This document shows, piece after piece, positions 1 to 9,804 of a DNA stretch of 15,034 bases (position 1 is the first letter of the stretch; each line of letters opens with the position of its first letter). The DNA comes from Porogramme epimiltina. Lineage: Eukaryota; Basidiomycota; Agaricomycetes; Polyporales; Polyporaceae. Below the pieces are notes generated by a model. It did not search any database. It saw only the letters and a list, made by a program, of their open reading frames with translations, and had not been told where the DNA came from. A program made the position numbers and the translations under genes. The stretch covers positions 1 through 15,034 of the forward strand of contig FTLJ01001220.1 in the NCBI GenBank assembly GCA_900155495.1, given 5' to 3'.

Positions 1-75
1 GGACAGGATGCAGGGGGTCCGGGAAACGCCGGGCGTGGCCGCGCCCAGGCCCTCGCGCGAGGGCGTCTTGTTGCT
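1..75 (-). CDS. possible exon of an unidentified gene, cut by the left edge
   Basis: On the minus strand this stretch reads in one frame as SNKTPSREGLGAATPGVSRT followed by PCILS, running off the window. Nearly every codon ends in G or C, and the peptide looks like a low-complexity Ser/Pro-rich N-terminal region of a fungal protein. No ATG precedes it in the same frame. A long pyrimidine tract ending in CCAG at 76-79 could be a 3' splice site, so this may be an internal exon or second exon. A C/T-rich minus-strand tract at about 268-290 could be its promoter or 5' UTR. I do not recognise the protein. The plus strand is also open here, so the call rests on peptide appearance and the splice-like acceptor only. 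Confidence 0.3.
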
Positions 76-2146
76 GGGGCGGATGCGGGAGGGCAGGGGG
101 GGTGGGAGGGGGAGCATGCAGGGAAGCGACGGGATCGCGCACGGGGGACGATCGATGCCGACGCAGACAAGGGCTTTGGGAGCACTGCGTGCGCGCACGC
201 ACTCCGAGGTGCAGTCGGTCGACGGATGAGCCGCGCCCGCGCCATCCCATACGCGGCCTAGTCCAGAGGAGGGAGGGGAGAAGCTTCAGGTAGGGAAGCG
301 CCGCGCGGCACCGACCGACGGAGACGTGTCGTGGGGCCGGACGTACGGGCGCGCTCGGACATAGGTGTGGCGTGCGGCGCGGGGGGAGCGTCGCGGACTC
401 GAGAGAGGGGGCGCGGCGCGGACGTCCTGTCCGTCGAAACGTGGAGGCGGAATGCACGGGGGCTGCTGTGTCGCGCCCGCACGCGCGGGAGGGGACACGC
501 GACGCGGGGGTGGACATAGGCCGGGCCCGGGATCGCGGAGCTCTCGTGTCAAGCCCACAAGCCACGGTCGAGGCAGATCGACGTGCGCACGTCAGCCCCG
601 CCGTCCGGGTGGAGGGCGGGACCTGGGTTCACAATGCTATTATGTTATGCGCGCACGTTGCCGCGTTCGCTCAAGTCGGGGGCGACACGAACTGCCAGGC
701 GCGCGATCGTGATCGCGGAAAACGGGCGGATAGGGGCGGGCTTGACAGGCTTGTCGAGAGGTCTTGAGATTAAGCAGCGGATCTGGACTCGGAGTGGTGT
801 CTTGAGATACTAGCCGGACGAAAGTATAGGGGAGGTGGGATGTATACTAGTCTCAATGATTTGCATGGAGGTGGTTACGGACGCAGGTTTTCCCGATTTG
901 CCACTTGTTTGCGCAGCGGAGCGCATAGAGTCCGACAGTCCGAGCGAGCCGGAGTTGCGTGGGCCACCAGGTAAGATTTGCGGCCTCAGACGGTGATGGC
1001 TGGAGCCCTCTGGAGAGCCCAGCGCAGGCGAGATGCGCTATGTTGTGGACTGTGGGAGACTTGCGAATATGTCGGATTTTCCCTTGAATGAGGCAATGAA
1101 TGCTGGCATTGCCGCAGCAGACGAGGCGACGGCTAGGGGCAATGTGTGCGGTTGAGGAGGTGGACGTCAACCACACATGTCTGTTCCGCGCTGGAGAACA
1201 AGCGATCCGTTTCCTGCCGCACGGCTCGCGGTCGGAGTCTCTGCGGGGCGACTCTCACGATGTGTTGTGGCCGGGAGGCAGCGCACGCGCGGACCGACAG
1301 CGAAGGGGGGAAATACGAATTGAGAACGAGGAAGGCGCGTCGGGGGATCGCCCGCCGGAACGACTGATCACGAATCGCGAGTCTGTTCCACGGGGAGTGC
1401 GGGGCTGGCAGTGATTCTGCGCAGCCTCCCGAAACTATCGATCGTGGTCGGGTCAGAAGAAGCGAGAGCGCGTCAGCAATGCGCGGCTTCACGAAGCTTG
1501 CAGCCTCGGTGCGCGACCACTTCGGAGGATGTGCGATCTCAAGCGGCGCTAGATATCGATGCGATGTTGAGCGAAGGGCGGGGCTTCGGATGAGGCGGTA
1601 ACTTCTGTCTTGAATTTTGAGGGCACGAGACGCGGGTGCGTGGACACATCGGGTGCGCTGTGGCTCTTCATCGCATTCGGGAAGGTAGCACGAGTCCGCT
1701 AGCGAGAGATTTTTTGGGGCTGAAGGTGCTCTTGACAATGACGACATCAAGAGGCCGATGCAGGGAAGCGCCATTAGACCTCATCAGCCTGATTAGCCCG
1801 GCCCGTACCCGGCACGGCGTGAGGATGCTGAGCAATCGCAGTATCCGAGACAAGCCGCTGGTGTACTGTTAGGAATCGGGATATGTGGTATGCTGTCTGG
1901 TCGCGAATGCCATATATGCCAGTCATTGTATGCGCCGTAGAAGCACCAGCGCAATGTATCAAGTCCAGATAACAGACGGACACAGATCGAATATAGTCTC
2001 ACCTCGACCCTACAATCTAAAAGGTTACCCATCGCCGACCACACTTCGTCTATGGCACTTGTCCCCGCAATCGGATCTGTCAAGCAAATCTGAACCTCGC
2101 CGTCTGCGGTCTCGGTCGAAATCAGGTCTGTATGAAACGCATATGG
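76..2146. other. gene-poor stretch downstream of the oxidoreductase gene
   Basis: No protein that I recognise is encoded here. The first 750 bases or so are strikingly rich in G, C and CpG, while the part beyond about 1600 has a more even composition. Several open frames exist on both strands (for example 1133-1774 minus and 1885-2250 plus), but their peptides are rich in Arg, Ser and Pro, lack domains and look like chance frames in GC-rich DNA. The right end should hold the 3' UTR of the oxidoreductase. The left end may hold the promoter of a gene beyond the left edge. One coding-like stretch at 2003-2127 is reported as a finding. Confidence 0.6.
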
Positions 2147-4146
2147 CTAGGATGCGTAGTCTGCAGCAGCGCGCTCACTCGCCCTCCGAATCGCCCACGT
2201 CTGCCAAACCCATGCCGTCAGCGATATTCCAGACAGATGTCAACATTTAACCAAAATGGCTCACGAGTTCGTAAGTTCCGATAGCATCCTCATAGATACT
2301 CAGGATCGAGTCCGGTTCTCGTCGGCCTTCGACAACATCTACGAATGTCTCCAGTTCTGTGTAGAAAGGGTCGTCCTGGCGCTATGGTTTAGCGCCTTCC
2401 GTAGCTAGTCTGCAGGGACGCACATACGTCCGCAAATTTAACCATTTCTAGCCAGTCGTGTCCAATGTCAGTTGTCCGACTGGTGTTCGAGACTAGGCTG
2501 AAGCCACATACCCGACTCCCCTGCTCCAGGCCGGCGAATGTAGAGCCGAGGGGTCGAGTAAGGGTCCACGAGTTTGAAGTGGTACCCGTCCGTGTACACT
2601 TCTAGCTCCGTGTCATATGTCGTGCCTAGACCAAGATAATTTGTCAGTACTGAGCACTAGGTATACAGGGTATCGCATGACTTGAATGTACCATGTAACG
2701 CGATGACGTGGGTGAGGGTACCGACTGCCCCGCCTCTGTACTTCCAGGTAGCACTCGTCAGTCGGGGCAAGCGATTCTCGGGTGGGATGTCATCTTCTTC
2801 GAAACGTTTGGCTGAAAGGTGTCCCGGGCGTTCGTGATGTTGCACGCTATGAGCCACGACAGTAGAGAGAACGACCTCGCCACCAAAGTAACGCGAAAGG
2901 TCGCCTGTTATGAGAGTGTTAGGGGGTTTGGCGCACAGTTTGTGTTCTCGTACAGAAATGGGTTGCTTGCTCGATGATAGCTATGGGAAGGATGTGAATA
3001 GAGGCATACCAAGACCGCTGAAGGACGTACGCCCTCCCGACTTCGTCTTGTCCCACCAAGCCTGTGCTTCACACCTGAGTAACCGAGGATTCAGGTCGAA
3101 GTTCGTAACAGATGCACTTACGAGCTTTCGAGCGTACTCACTAAAAAGACATATTATGAGCGTCCAAGGGGTATTTCAGAGAGGAGATATCGAGGACGTA
3201 CTACGCCATCACATATCTTGCGTTGGTACCCATCACCACTAGTCCATTGTCTACGATGATCTTCCTAAACAACTTCGTCAGGATACGCTCCCCCTTGCAG
3301 GAGTGTAGAAATCACTTGATCATTTGGACTGCTATATGGAGGTACATGGGTTGTTAGACAACCTCTTCCGTTCGGATGGGCGGTGAATATGACTAACCTT
3401 TGAGATAGCGTAGCATATAACCGACACCGACTATACCCCCGGTCCGCGAGAGCACACTTGCAACGCGCCGGGGTTCATCCTCCGGCCCACTGCTCACCGG
3501 CTTCTCGATGAATAGTGCGGATCCTGGGAAGGCGTTGGATAGTTGCACTTCCAGGTCCCGCCCGGGTTTATCTGTCCCGCGTGCAAATGGAGGAGCACCA
3601 ACCATTACCATACTACTCTCGCGTCAGCACGACTAGTTTACTCGAACCAACTGTTCGTAGCGGCGTGTCAAAAGGGCTCACCGTGGAACATCCTCGAGGA
3701 CGAGAGCCCGAGCTGCATCATCCACGGAGGCGAATACTTTACATGCAGCCCATGCGGGGCCTGCGGGCGAGGCAAGCTTGTCCTGGAGTGCGTTCACGGC
3801 ACGGTGTTCATCCGGGTCGATCAGTGCGACCACGCGGAGTCTGTGTCCGAGAATCCTGAAAAGAAGCGCGTTGAGGTCCGGGCACAGGCGTGGAGGACGA
3901 GATAACAGTAGTGGGCCCACTTTTCGAGGCGGATACTCTATAGCAGCAAACGTGCCCCTTAGTGGATACAGCAAAGCGGGTGTATTGATAGATACATACA
4001 TGGTTCCAGGGGCCCTCAACGGAACCTGTATGGATTCGTGAGGTTAGAACATCCGATGAGACACTAACACAGTATGCGAGAAATGTAGGCATACCGAAGC
4101 TGACCTCCCCAGCGCCTACGAGCAGAACATTGAAGGTTTGTGACAT
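2147..4146 (-). CDS. Gfo/Idh/MocA-family NAD(P)-binding oxidoreductase, 15 exons
   Basis: Rebuilt from splice signals as complement(join(2147..2200,2265..2375,2428..2447,2512..2625,2692..2904,2954..2980,3031..3061,3122..3140,3202..3264,3316..3331,3398..3612,3682..3855,3921..3937,4000..4025,4095..4146)): 1152 bases, 383 residues, frame kept across all 14 introns (49-69 bases each). The N-terminus MSQTFNVLLVGAGEVSFG is a Rossmann beta-strand and glycine loop. IEKPVSSGP (Lys127) is the EKP motif of the family. GVGYMLRYLK follows, then AWWDKTKSGGP and EQATHFCDLSRYFGG (His212 in the place of the catalytic His), then RLTSATWKYRGGAVGTLTH and FADDDPFYTELE in the C-terminal beta-sheet domain. The protein ends TYELTWAIRRASERAAADYAS. 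The start is supported by an in-frame TGA four codons upstream. The fold implies NAD(P)-dependent oxidation or reduction of a sugar-like or related substrate, probably in the cytosol; the substrate cannot be told. Individual splice sites in the micro-exon parts are less certain than the family call. Confidence 0.9.
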
Positions 4147-4418
4147 GGCGATACCTCAGTTGTGAGTGCCCCAGACAATCAGAGAAAGTAGAAGATCGGT
4201 ATATGCTGGTTTCAACTTTGGGTGTCTGTCAGGATCAGTGGCGATCCCAATCTTACTGGGCTCGATGCTTTTAGAGAGCGCTGTCTATATGACCGGTCCT
4301 TTCAGAGCGGGTCCCGGAAACTCAGGTGACCGTTCGGGCCCCGGTGCCGTTCGTTGGGGGTACAGAAGTTGCGCTAGCGTGGCAGCAGGGAGCTTCGAAG
4401 TCGTGATGTCTTTGCATT

Positions 4419-4426
4419 CTATATAG
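4419..4426 (-). promoter_or_regulatory. TATA-like site upstream of the oxidoreductase
   Basis: The self-complementary octamer CTATATAG lies about 275 bases upstream of the start codon at 4146, in a stretch with no recognised coding. It is a reasonable TATA-like element. The distance is on the long side and nothing in the sequence fixes the transcription start, so this is tentative. Confidence 0.3.
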
Positions 4427-5048
4427 TCGTCGTCCGTGGTGAAGTCGAGGTCTGGGAGCCGCAGCCGACAACTTGAACACAAAGGCGCTGTTGTGGCAAC
4501 CCTATCAAATCGAGATTCATGATGGGATAAACTTCAAGGTTTCAATGCTCAAGATTACAGCAGTCCATTCACGTTGACCGACGAGAGGGGCATTCCATTG
4601 CGTATCTACTACCTACAACTACCTAACGAGTAACTACTGACAAATCCGAGCTGCGTGCGACGTGATGTGGGTAAAGGAACACAGTATAGAGATGGGGAGG
4701 TCGTGTCGGGGGTGATGGATAGGTGGGGTCGTGAGTCGTGGAGTCGTGAAAGTGACGATGAACGTGGATGGTGAGAGGAGACGTACAGGCGCAGTTGCAA
4801 CTCGAGATGTGGTGAGATGAGAGTACCGAGACGGGGACATCGATGCGGGAGAGAAACCGTAAATGTGCACACAGCGCAGAAAACCAACGAATCTATCTAG
4901 TGTACCAACAGCGAACGTAACGCAAGGCGGAGAGAAATCACGGGCAGGCCACGGAGGCCCGCATGCGGGATGTACAGGAGGAACCGGACTCCAGACGAGA
5001 GGATTATACGGAGTGATATGGTGCCGACGACACGACCGTCAGTGAGGG

Positions 5049-5056
5049 TATAAATA
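5049..5056 (+). promoter_or_regulatory. TATAAATA motif on the strand opposite to the genes
   Basis: A canonical TATAAATA reads on the plus strand, about 400 bases beyond the WEE1 stop codon. The minus strand carries CCAAT right beside it (5056-5060). Seen from the plus strand it would point into the 3' end of WEE1. It may be chance A/T-rich sequence, part of the WEE1 3' processing region, or the promoter of an antisense transcript. No plus-strand gene follows that I can support. Confidence 0.2.
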
Positions 5057-5462
5057 TTGGTCCGCAGTGGATGGGTGGATGAGATGGATGCAGGGGGGGA
5101 TGGTGGTGATGCTATTACTGTACGTGTAGAAGAATGAACAGGCCATAGGAGGGCGGGAGGGGTAGGAAACTGAAAGAGGCATAGGAGGGCATTGAAGGAG
5201 GATGGAAGGGCATTGGAGGACTGTTACTACAAGTATGAACAAGTTCATAACCAAACCGGACCCGTCCCTGGGGCGCGAGCCACAATACGAATAATCAAGG
5301 AGCAAGGGCATAAGCGGATAGGTTAAACAAAACAGGAGTAGGAAGGGGCATTGCGAATCAAGAAAGAGGAATGCATAGCTCACAACACGACAGAGTGGAT
5401 CACCGCCCTACATGCACGTCTTCGTCACTGGCGGTGACCAACAGCCTCGCATACGGGGGGGT

Positions 5463-8400
5463 TCAGATGCTGAGGTCCATCTCCCAGTCATCGTCGGCGT
5501 CGAGACGTTGACCGCGAGCCAAGATCTCGTCGAGGAACCCGTCGGGAACGGCGCCGAGAGGGGAGGCACCAAAGACGGGGCCATACTGCGCACGCATGCG
5601 CTCCATGGCCCGCCTTGCACGCACGACAATTGGGTTGGTGTCGACCAAGGCGATCCCGATGCGCAGAGCGGGGGCTGCACGCATCATGTTCTTCAACAGG
5701 TCCCAAAGATCAGGGCTAGCGTCGAGCTCGACTTGACTGAAGTCTTCGCGACGGAGACGGTGCCATGCTTCGCCCCTATTGAATATCAGTGAGCGACAGT
5801 ATAAATTTGTTAAGACCACAGAACTTACTGGTCAGGCACAACGATGTTGGAAGCGGCCTCGAGCATCGTCATTCCAAGACTGAAGACATCCGCTGCCTTG
5901 CCATAGCGACCTTGGAGAACCTCAGGCGCGAGGTAGAGCTTGTCACCCTCACGTTCGAACCCAGCTGGCTTGGAGCCGACGATGAGCTGGGTTTCGCCAG
6001 CAGGTACCGGGCGGGGCCACAGTGACGCCATGCCGAAGTCACCAATCTTGAGCCGACCCTCACCGGTGAGGAAGATGTTCGCGGGTTTGAGGTCGAGGTG
6101 AATGACATTGGCGTCGTGGATGAAGCGGAGGCCGGAGGACAGCTCGGCCATGATCTTCCAGACACGTGCCTCGTCGAGGACAGGGAAGGTACGGCCATAC
6201 TCCCAGAGGAAGTGCGCCAGGTTGCCGAGCTCGCAGAGCTCAGTCTGGATGTAGAGTGTTTCGTCCTCTTCCCAACTGTCGATGTACCCGAGGATGTTGG
6301 GGTGGCGGCGTGCGGAGGATATGGTCGTGTCTGAAGATCGGGAGGCGGCTTCCGAGAGGTGCTTCAGGATATCAACTTCTTCACGAAGGCGAAGTCTAAA
6401 GTAGAAATGTTCGTCAGTAAGATAAATAATACGCCGTACTAAAAAAACCACTCACCGATGCTTGACACCTTCGAATCGCTTGGACTTCTTTACAGCGAAG
6501 ATACCATCATCGCGGCCCAGGTCCTTGTAGCGAACCTTCATGGCACGCCCAAACTCCCCGCTACCAAGTTCGTCGATTTCGACGAACTCGCGCTCGAACC
6601 GACCCGTCCGCTCCTCGTCAGAGGGCGCAGGAAGGCGGTTCGTTCGTACAGGAAGCTGGGGGTGTGCTTGCCGCGCAGGGTGCGCATGGGTGTGTGGTCG
6701 CTGGCCGTGCACGGCGGCGAAGAGCCCTGGGCCGGGAGTTCGGAGGGAAGTGAGGTTCTGGCTCGGACGGCGCGACCGAGGCGCGAGCGTGTTAAGTGGA
6801 TCGCGGATTGTTACGTTGACCGTGGGCGAGTTGGTGGCAGTGATCGTGGAGGAAGATGATCCGGATGTCGAGCGGGAAGAGGTTCCAACACTCTGCTTGA
6901 GAGGCGAGGAGGGCGTGGGCACTCTGGGTGGGGGGAGAGGCCAATCTCCTTCGGTGGGAGCATGAGCATGGCTCGCAAGAAGGAAGAGGTAGGGCATACC
7001 TTTCGGTGTGGCCCGTGTCGGGGTAGCATTGATGGAAGATGCGTCGCTGGAAACTGAGAACGCACCACTGCTGCTCCGACGCATCAACCAGTGCCCCTTC
7101 CCGACTCGCCCATCACCCATAGGCCTTGCAAACTGGGGAATTCCAGTCGTCGGCCTTCCCAAGCCAAGACCGTCGTACTTCGAGTCTCTCCTCAAGGTCG
7201 GACTCTCCGCCTCATCCAGATCCACCACGTCCGGCTCTCTCTCAATAGCAGCCAGCGCCTGGCGATCCTTCTTCACGGTCTTGTTATCCTTTGCACGCCC
7301 GAGGCCAGGGAAGGCTGCGGGCAAGCTCTTGCGAGGCTTGCCTTTGCCTTTGCCGTTACCAACGGACCCGTCATCGAAGTCCTTGAATCCGATCTTGTGC
7401 GCCACAGCGCTCTGCCAGGGACGCTGCACGCCGCCGACGAGGTGCGCGGTCTTGACCTTCTTCACTGGCGTGCCTGGGACTCGCTTTGGCTCCGCATCTC
7501 CACGAGTAGCTACTGAACCACCAGCGGCGAGGGTTTTCAGGATGAACGCATCAACGCTACGGCCCATACCCATATGGTTGCTGTGGGAGACAGTGAGATG
7601 GTCATCGGCGGCGTTCACCACACTTGGCCAGCCGGATTCTGCAGAAGGGCCGATACCGGGCGTAACCAATCCAGTGTCGTCCGATGCAACCGTACTGACG
7701 GACGTCGAGGCTCGGGGCATGGCCGCCATGAGATAGTTCTTGCCGATGTCGAGGGGAAGGTCGAGATCATCGTCGCTGTCCGTGAGGACGACACCAGAGT
7801 CGCGGGAACGGAACTTCTTGGGGAGGGGATCCAAGCTCTCCCGCTTCTGCTTCTTCTTGGGGCTGGGGGTGCCGCCTTTTTGAAGACTAATGGCGAAAGA
7901 CGAATCTGCCGCACCGCTGCTGAAGAACAGATCGGCCTCGTCTTCAGACGAGTCCGATTCCATCCGCTTCCGTCCTGCTGCAGGTGCTGGCGATGATGGT
8001 GCTGTCGCATCGGGCGACCGACTTGTCCACGTTGACGGACCATCAGCGCCGCCGTAACTGTGGCGATTCGCAAAAGGCGGTCGCTGTGAGGCTGGGACCT
8101 CTGGTCGGAGGAACAAAGGGGAAGTAGGAGTTGTACTGGTGGAAGCAGTCCGACCCGACTTGCTCTTCTGCGCACTGTTTGGGATGGCAGGGCCGAAGAA
8201 TAAAGTCGCTGAACTGGAGCTCTGGAGACGATTCAGCGTGCGACTAGTGTGGGACTGCGTCCGTGTCCGCGTTGCGCCTGCAGCATTAGGGCGACGGCGG
8301 GGCGAACCGGACTCGGAGGATGTAGAAGTGTTGGAAGTTTTGCGTGTGCGCATGGTACGGGTAGAAGGGAAGGCTACTGTGCTTGGAGTCCTGCTTTCGC

Positions 8401-9541
8401 CTGTATGTGGAGTGGCCGTGACCTAATTCCCGCGGCTATCAGCATGGAGGTGGCGCAGCAGCAAAGCGGGGGAACTCACCTGATTATGGACTACCGTAGG
8501 TGTATTGTTCACCGTTTCAAGCAACTCGGCGGACACGGGTCGTGACCGGACTCGCCGCTTTGTAATGTGGCCGTCGGGCGAAACGGTTGCGGCCACGACG
8601 TCGTCAACGACGTCCTTGCGCGTGAGCCCGTCGACGCTTGGTGGCTGTCCAGAGACATTGGCCTTTGTTCGCGCTCGGGCCTTTATCGAGGAGAATGGGC
8701 TTGTAGAGCCGCCCGAGCGGCCCAAAAGAAGAAGCGGCGGCTGTTGGTCCATTGTCCTCTCGGCTGGGTCCGGGTCTGAGTCGTAACCACTCTCGTCCGA
8801 TTGACCAAGATCGCGAATGCTGAGCATAGTCATCGTCTCTGCCTGCTTCTTCAGGTGCATGTCCGTCTCGGCCCTATTGTGGGGTGTACGCAGAACGAAG
8901 CGGGGGGCGGCGAGGGGGGCGAGTCGGTCGAAGAGGAGGGAATCACCTTGTTGGTGTGCTGCACTCGACGTGACGTTCAGAGGCGTCATCGCACGAGTGC
9001 GAGACGGCGTGGAGCACGCGATTTGGGAGTTGCGCTTCACGCTCGCCGCGACGGGCAGGAACGGCGTCTTAGCGGTGTTGATTTGCTTGACGGACAAAGC
9101 AGGACGATCGGGGGAGAACCGTGGGGAGTCCCTGGAGGAACTCTTCACAGGCGTCCGTAGCGGTGTTCGGAGGAATGCCGGAGACGATGTGGCGAAATGG
9201 GCCGAGGACGAGGGGGATGGGCCGCCCAGGAATATATCATCTTCGTCATCAACGAGCATAGATGAATCTGGCGGACCCGATGGAGTGCGTTGGGAATGAA
9301 GACCATATGCTCTGAGAGGGGACTGAAACACGTCGTCAGGGTCCACAGGACCGGGCGTTGGAAGCGCTTGTCGCTTGCGAGGAGATGGGGAGAGCATGGG
9401 GGTGTCGAAGGCCAGAGTGGTCATGGAGCGATTTGGGGGAGTGCGGTGGAAGAGTGGTGAAGAGGCTCGACAGGGCGACATGCTGGAATCACGTTTTGAT
9501 TGTCTGAAAGAGACGTATTCCGAGTTGGGGGAGAGGAGCAT
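5463..9541 (-). CDS. WEE1: Wee1-type mitosis-inhibitor protein kinase
   Basis: Model: complement(join(5463..5775,5829..6395,6456..6948,7000..8422,8480..9541)), 1285 residues. Wee1 kinases phosphorylate the inhibitory tyrosine of CDK1 (Cdc28/Cdc2) and delay entry into mitosis, mainly in the nucleus. The kinase domain occupies about residues 946-1240: GSGEFG loop (957-962), AVKK with Lys982, TELCELGNL, HLDLKPAN (catalytic Asp1094, with HLD in place of HRD as is usual in Wee1), GDFGMAS (Asp1112) and LAPEV (1149-1151). The long N-terminal part is Ser/Pro-rich with many SP/TP sites that CDK could phosphorylate. It has a likely nuclear signal KKKQKR (about 543-548), acidic patches such as DSSEDEAD, and DSGVVLTDSDDD, which resembles a phosphodegron. 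The ATG at 9541 (CCACCATG context) is the first after an in-frame TGA seven codons upstream. Introns at 5776-5828, 6396-6455 and 8423-8479 are clear. The 51-base intron 6949-6999 is inferred (see findings); if it is retained the protein is 1302 residues. Confidence 0.95.
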
Positions 9542-9760
9542 GGTGGAATGGAGAGGTGGTCAGGGACAAAGGAAGGTGGGGGTAGTCGGAGAGGATGATG
9601 GGGGGAAATGCTAGAGGCTTGCCGACAGACACAATTGACGGAGGTCGCGGAGGCCAGGAGCGGAGAGGAACGCGCCGTGGACGCACAGGGACGCACGAGA
9701 CGGCGTTGGGGACAAAGGACGAACACGAGGGCGTGGGCGGGGCGTGGCGGGAGGTGGCGG

Positions 9761-9765
9761 TATAT
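9761..9765 (-). promoter_or_regulatory. TATA-like A/T-rich site upstream of WEE1
   Basis: An isolated TATAT (minus strand GAAATATACC) sits in GC-rich DNA about 220 bases upstream of the WEE1 start codon, upstream of the pyrimidine-rich leader. It is a possible core promoter element for WEE1, based on position and contrast with its surroundings only. Confidence 0.3.
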
Positions 9766-9798
9766 TTCACCAGTTCGTAACAGCCCGCTGGCCACCCC

Positions 9799-9804
9799 AC
9801 GCGT
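9799..9804. promoter_or_regulatory. MCB-like ACGCGT upstream of WEE1
   Basis: ACGCGT is the MluI cell-cycle box bound by the MBF complex in yeasts; here it lies about 258 bases upstream of the WEE1 ATG. Yeast SWE1, the WEE1 counterpart, is expressed in a cell-cycle-dependent way in late G1. A single hexamer can occur by chance in GC-rich DNA, so this is a suggestion only. Confidence 0.3.

Larger units (their letters stand above)
4147..5462. other. intergenic: oxidoreductase promoter and WEE1 3' region
   Basis: No gene is recognised. The right part should contain the 3' UTR and polyadenylation region of WEE1, and the left part the promoter and 5' UTR of the oxidoreductase. From about 4640 to 5360 the plus strand is purine-rich (minus strand pyrimidine-rich), with simple repeats: GTCGTG units at 4700-4748, GGATG-like units around 5067-5111, CATAGGAGGGC at 5144-5154 and 5180-5190, and GGGCATTG at 5187, 5208 and 5346. 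Open frames on the minus strand (4609-4887, 5039-5383) are translations of these C/T-rich tracts and are rejected as genes. Confidence 0.6.

Noticed and set aside
1133..1774. Minus-strand open frame of 213 codons
   Set aside because: The peptide is rich in Ser, Arg, Ala and Pro without domain-like features. The region is GC-rich, where long chance frames are common, and no promoter or splice context supports it.
3062..3083. Acceptor at ACTCAG (about 3083) for oxidoreductase exon 9
   Set aside because: It would give a TGA in the required phase. The acceptor AGCACAG before 3061 keeps frame and yields KLAWWDKTKSGG, as expected for the family.
4609..5383. Minus-strand frames giving Ser/Pro/Leu-rich peptides
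   Set aside because: They simply translate C/T-rich repeats between two genes; there is no conserved motif.
5825..6451. Start of a separate kinase protein at 6451 (MVFLVRR...)
   Set aside because: The first residues translate the intron 6396-6455. Splicing from 6456 to 6395 joins the kinase N-lobe to the rest in frame.
7008..7736. Plus-strand frame of 242 codons (and others at 7091, 7574, 8817) opposite WEE1
   Set aside because: They are shadows of the long WEE1 exon 2 or exon 1 on the other strand; the minus-strand reading carries the recognised protein.
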